Below, in pieces: positions 59,454 to 59,827 of a stretch of DNA of 59,827 nt (position 1 is its first letter; each line of letters starts with the position of its first letter). Position numbers and translations under genes: made by a program. The stretch is from assembly GCA_001916055.1 (NCBI GenBank), contig MNRR01000035.1:17302-77128 (forward strand), in the 5' to 3' direction. Source of the DNA: Clostridium sp. 28_12 (lineage in GTDB: Bacteria > Bacillota > Clostridia > TANB77 > CAG-508). The notes under the pieces were generated by a model that was not told the DNA's origin, did no database searches, and saw only the letters and a list, made by a program, of their open reading frames with translations.

Positions 59454-59827
59454 TTATTTTATGTCATTGAATTTTTTATTTTTCTTATAAATTATTATAG
59501 ATATTACTGATATTAAGGCAATTATTCCTAAAATCATCATATTTGTTCCTGCTTTTGGCAACTCTGCATTTGCAACTGTATTGTCTACTTTAGCAGGTTG
59601 ATTTGTATTATTTGTTGGTTCTTTTGTATCATTTACCTTATTATTATCATCAGGTATAACAGTTTCCTTTTCAACTGTTACTGTTGATTTTGCTACTTTT
59701 TGTCCATCCTCTGTTATGACAGATATTTCAACAATTCCATCTGCAACTCCTGTTACAACTCCATTTTGAGTTACTGTTGCTATTTTTTCATCACTTGAAA
59801 CCCATTTTAGATTTTTATTTGTTGCAT
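59454..59827 (-). CDS. Partial wall-anchored Big_2 domain protein with LPKAG sorting signal
   Basis: Only the last 123 codons are in the window; the frame is open at the right edge. It shows the second half of a Big_2 domain (NLKWVSSDEKIATVTQNGVV, then ADGIVEISVITEDGQKVAKS), an Asn/Thr/Lys/Pro-rich spacer and a sorting end: LPKAG, a hydrophobic helix (MMILGIIALISVISIIIY) and KKNKKFNDIK. The end is nearly the same as in the cohesin protein at 6567 (LPKAG, then KKNQNFKDIK), so the two are paralogues served by the same sortase. Whether it also starts with a cohesin domain cannot be seen. Confidence 0.85.
   Translation of the reverse strand, partial: ATNKNLKWVSSDEKIATVTQNGVVTGVADGIVEISVITEDGQKVAKSTVTVEKETVIPDDNNKVNDTKEPTNNTNQPAKVDNTVANAELPKAGTNMMILGIIALISVISIIIYKKNKKFNDIK

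Overview
The window comes from a very AT-rich, spore-forming Clostridia-type Firmicute, probably an uncultured gut lineage. The case rests on sporulation genes (spoIVB, spoVT, an alpha/beta-type small acid-soluble spore protein), a Gram-positive surface apparatus (sortase with LPKAG and LAYTG substrates, cohesin and dockerin domains), a T-box in front of a dimeric glycyl-tRNA synthetase, SD-led genes with sigma-A promoters of 17-bp spacing, and a tmRNA whose tag ends in LAFAA. Species cannot be named from the sequence alone.

Layout. 0-6.5 kb: partial membrane gene, glyQS with its T-box, a small orphan gene, rqcH, a broken M23 peptidase, tRNA-Trp, trmB and a DUF5662 gene. 6.5-12.4 kb: a two-gene operon for a dockerin-bearing leucine-rich-repeat protein and a wall-anchored cohesin protein, then spoIVB. 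12.5-23.1 kb: one long minus-strand operon for a divergent Tad-like (type IV filament) system with a SAF-domain protein, two ParA-like proteins, a membrane-anchored CpaF-type ATPase, a fused TadB/TadC platform and six small membrane subunits, most of which start directly at a pilin-like hydrophobic helix with no leader peptide. 23.2-25 kb: HAD phosphatase, SASP and a glycosyltransferase remnant. 25-45.7 kb: a large exopolysaccharide locus (initiating sugar transferase, four glycosyltransferases, two flippases, one polymerase, two pyruvyltransferases, two FrhB-like proteins, and a CpsB/CpsD/CpsC control module). It also holds a sortase with its substrate, two VanZ-like genes and one more leaderless pilin-like subunit. 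45.9-50.6 kb: accessory stretch with a decayed DUF4143 ATPase, hpf, dinD, a small orphan gene and an AbiEi/AbiEii toxin-antitoxin pair. 50.9-59.8 kb: ssrA, spoVT, mutS2, guanine deaminase, an M14 peptidase, a BrkB-like protein, an acyl-CoA synthetase and a second LPKAG protein cut by the window edge.

The most notable system is the Tad-like operon. Its parts list implies inner-membrane assembly of filaments from subunits that need no prepilin peptidase, and a sixth family member sits inside the polysaccharide locus, which hints that filament and matrix work together. The second is a 31-bp repeat family with TGCAC/GTGCA ends, seen as 16 units in five short intergenic arrays; one array supplies the end of spoIVB.

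Several genes are broken. The M23 peptidase and spoVT carry short out-of-frame deletions, mutS2 is one base short, the M14 gene has one base too many, and there are remnants of a GT2, an IS30 transposase and a DUF4143 ATPase. Disruption of two usually conserved genes (mutS2, spoVT) raises the question of assembly error, so raw reads should be checked before inferring loss of function.
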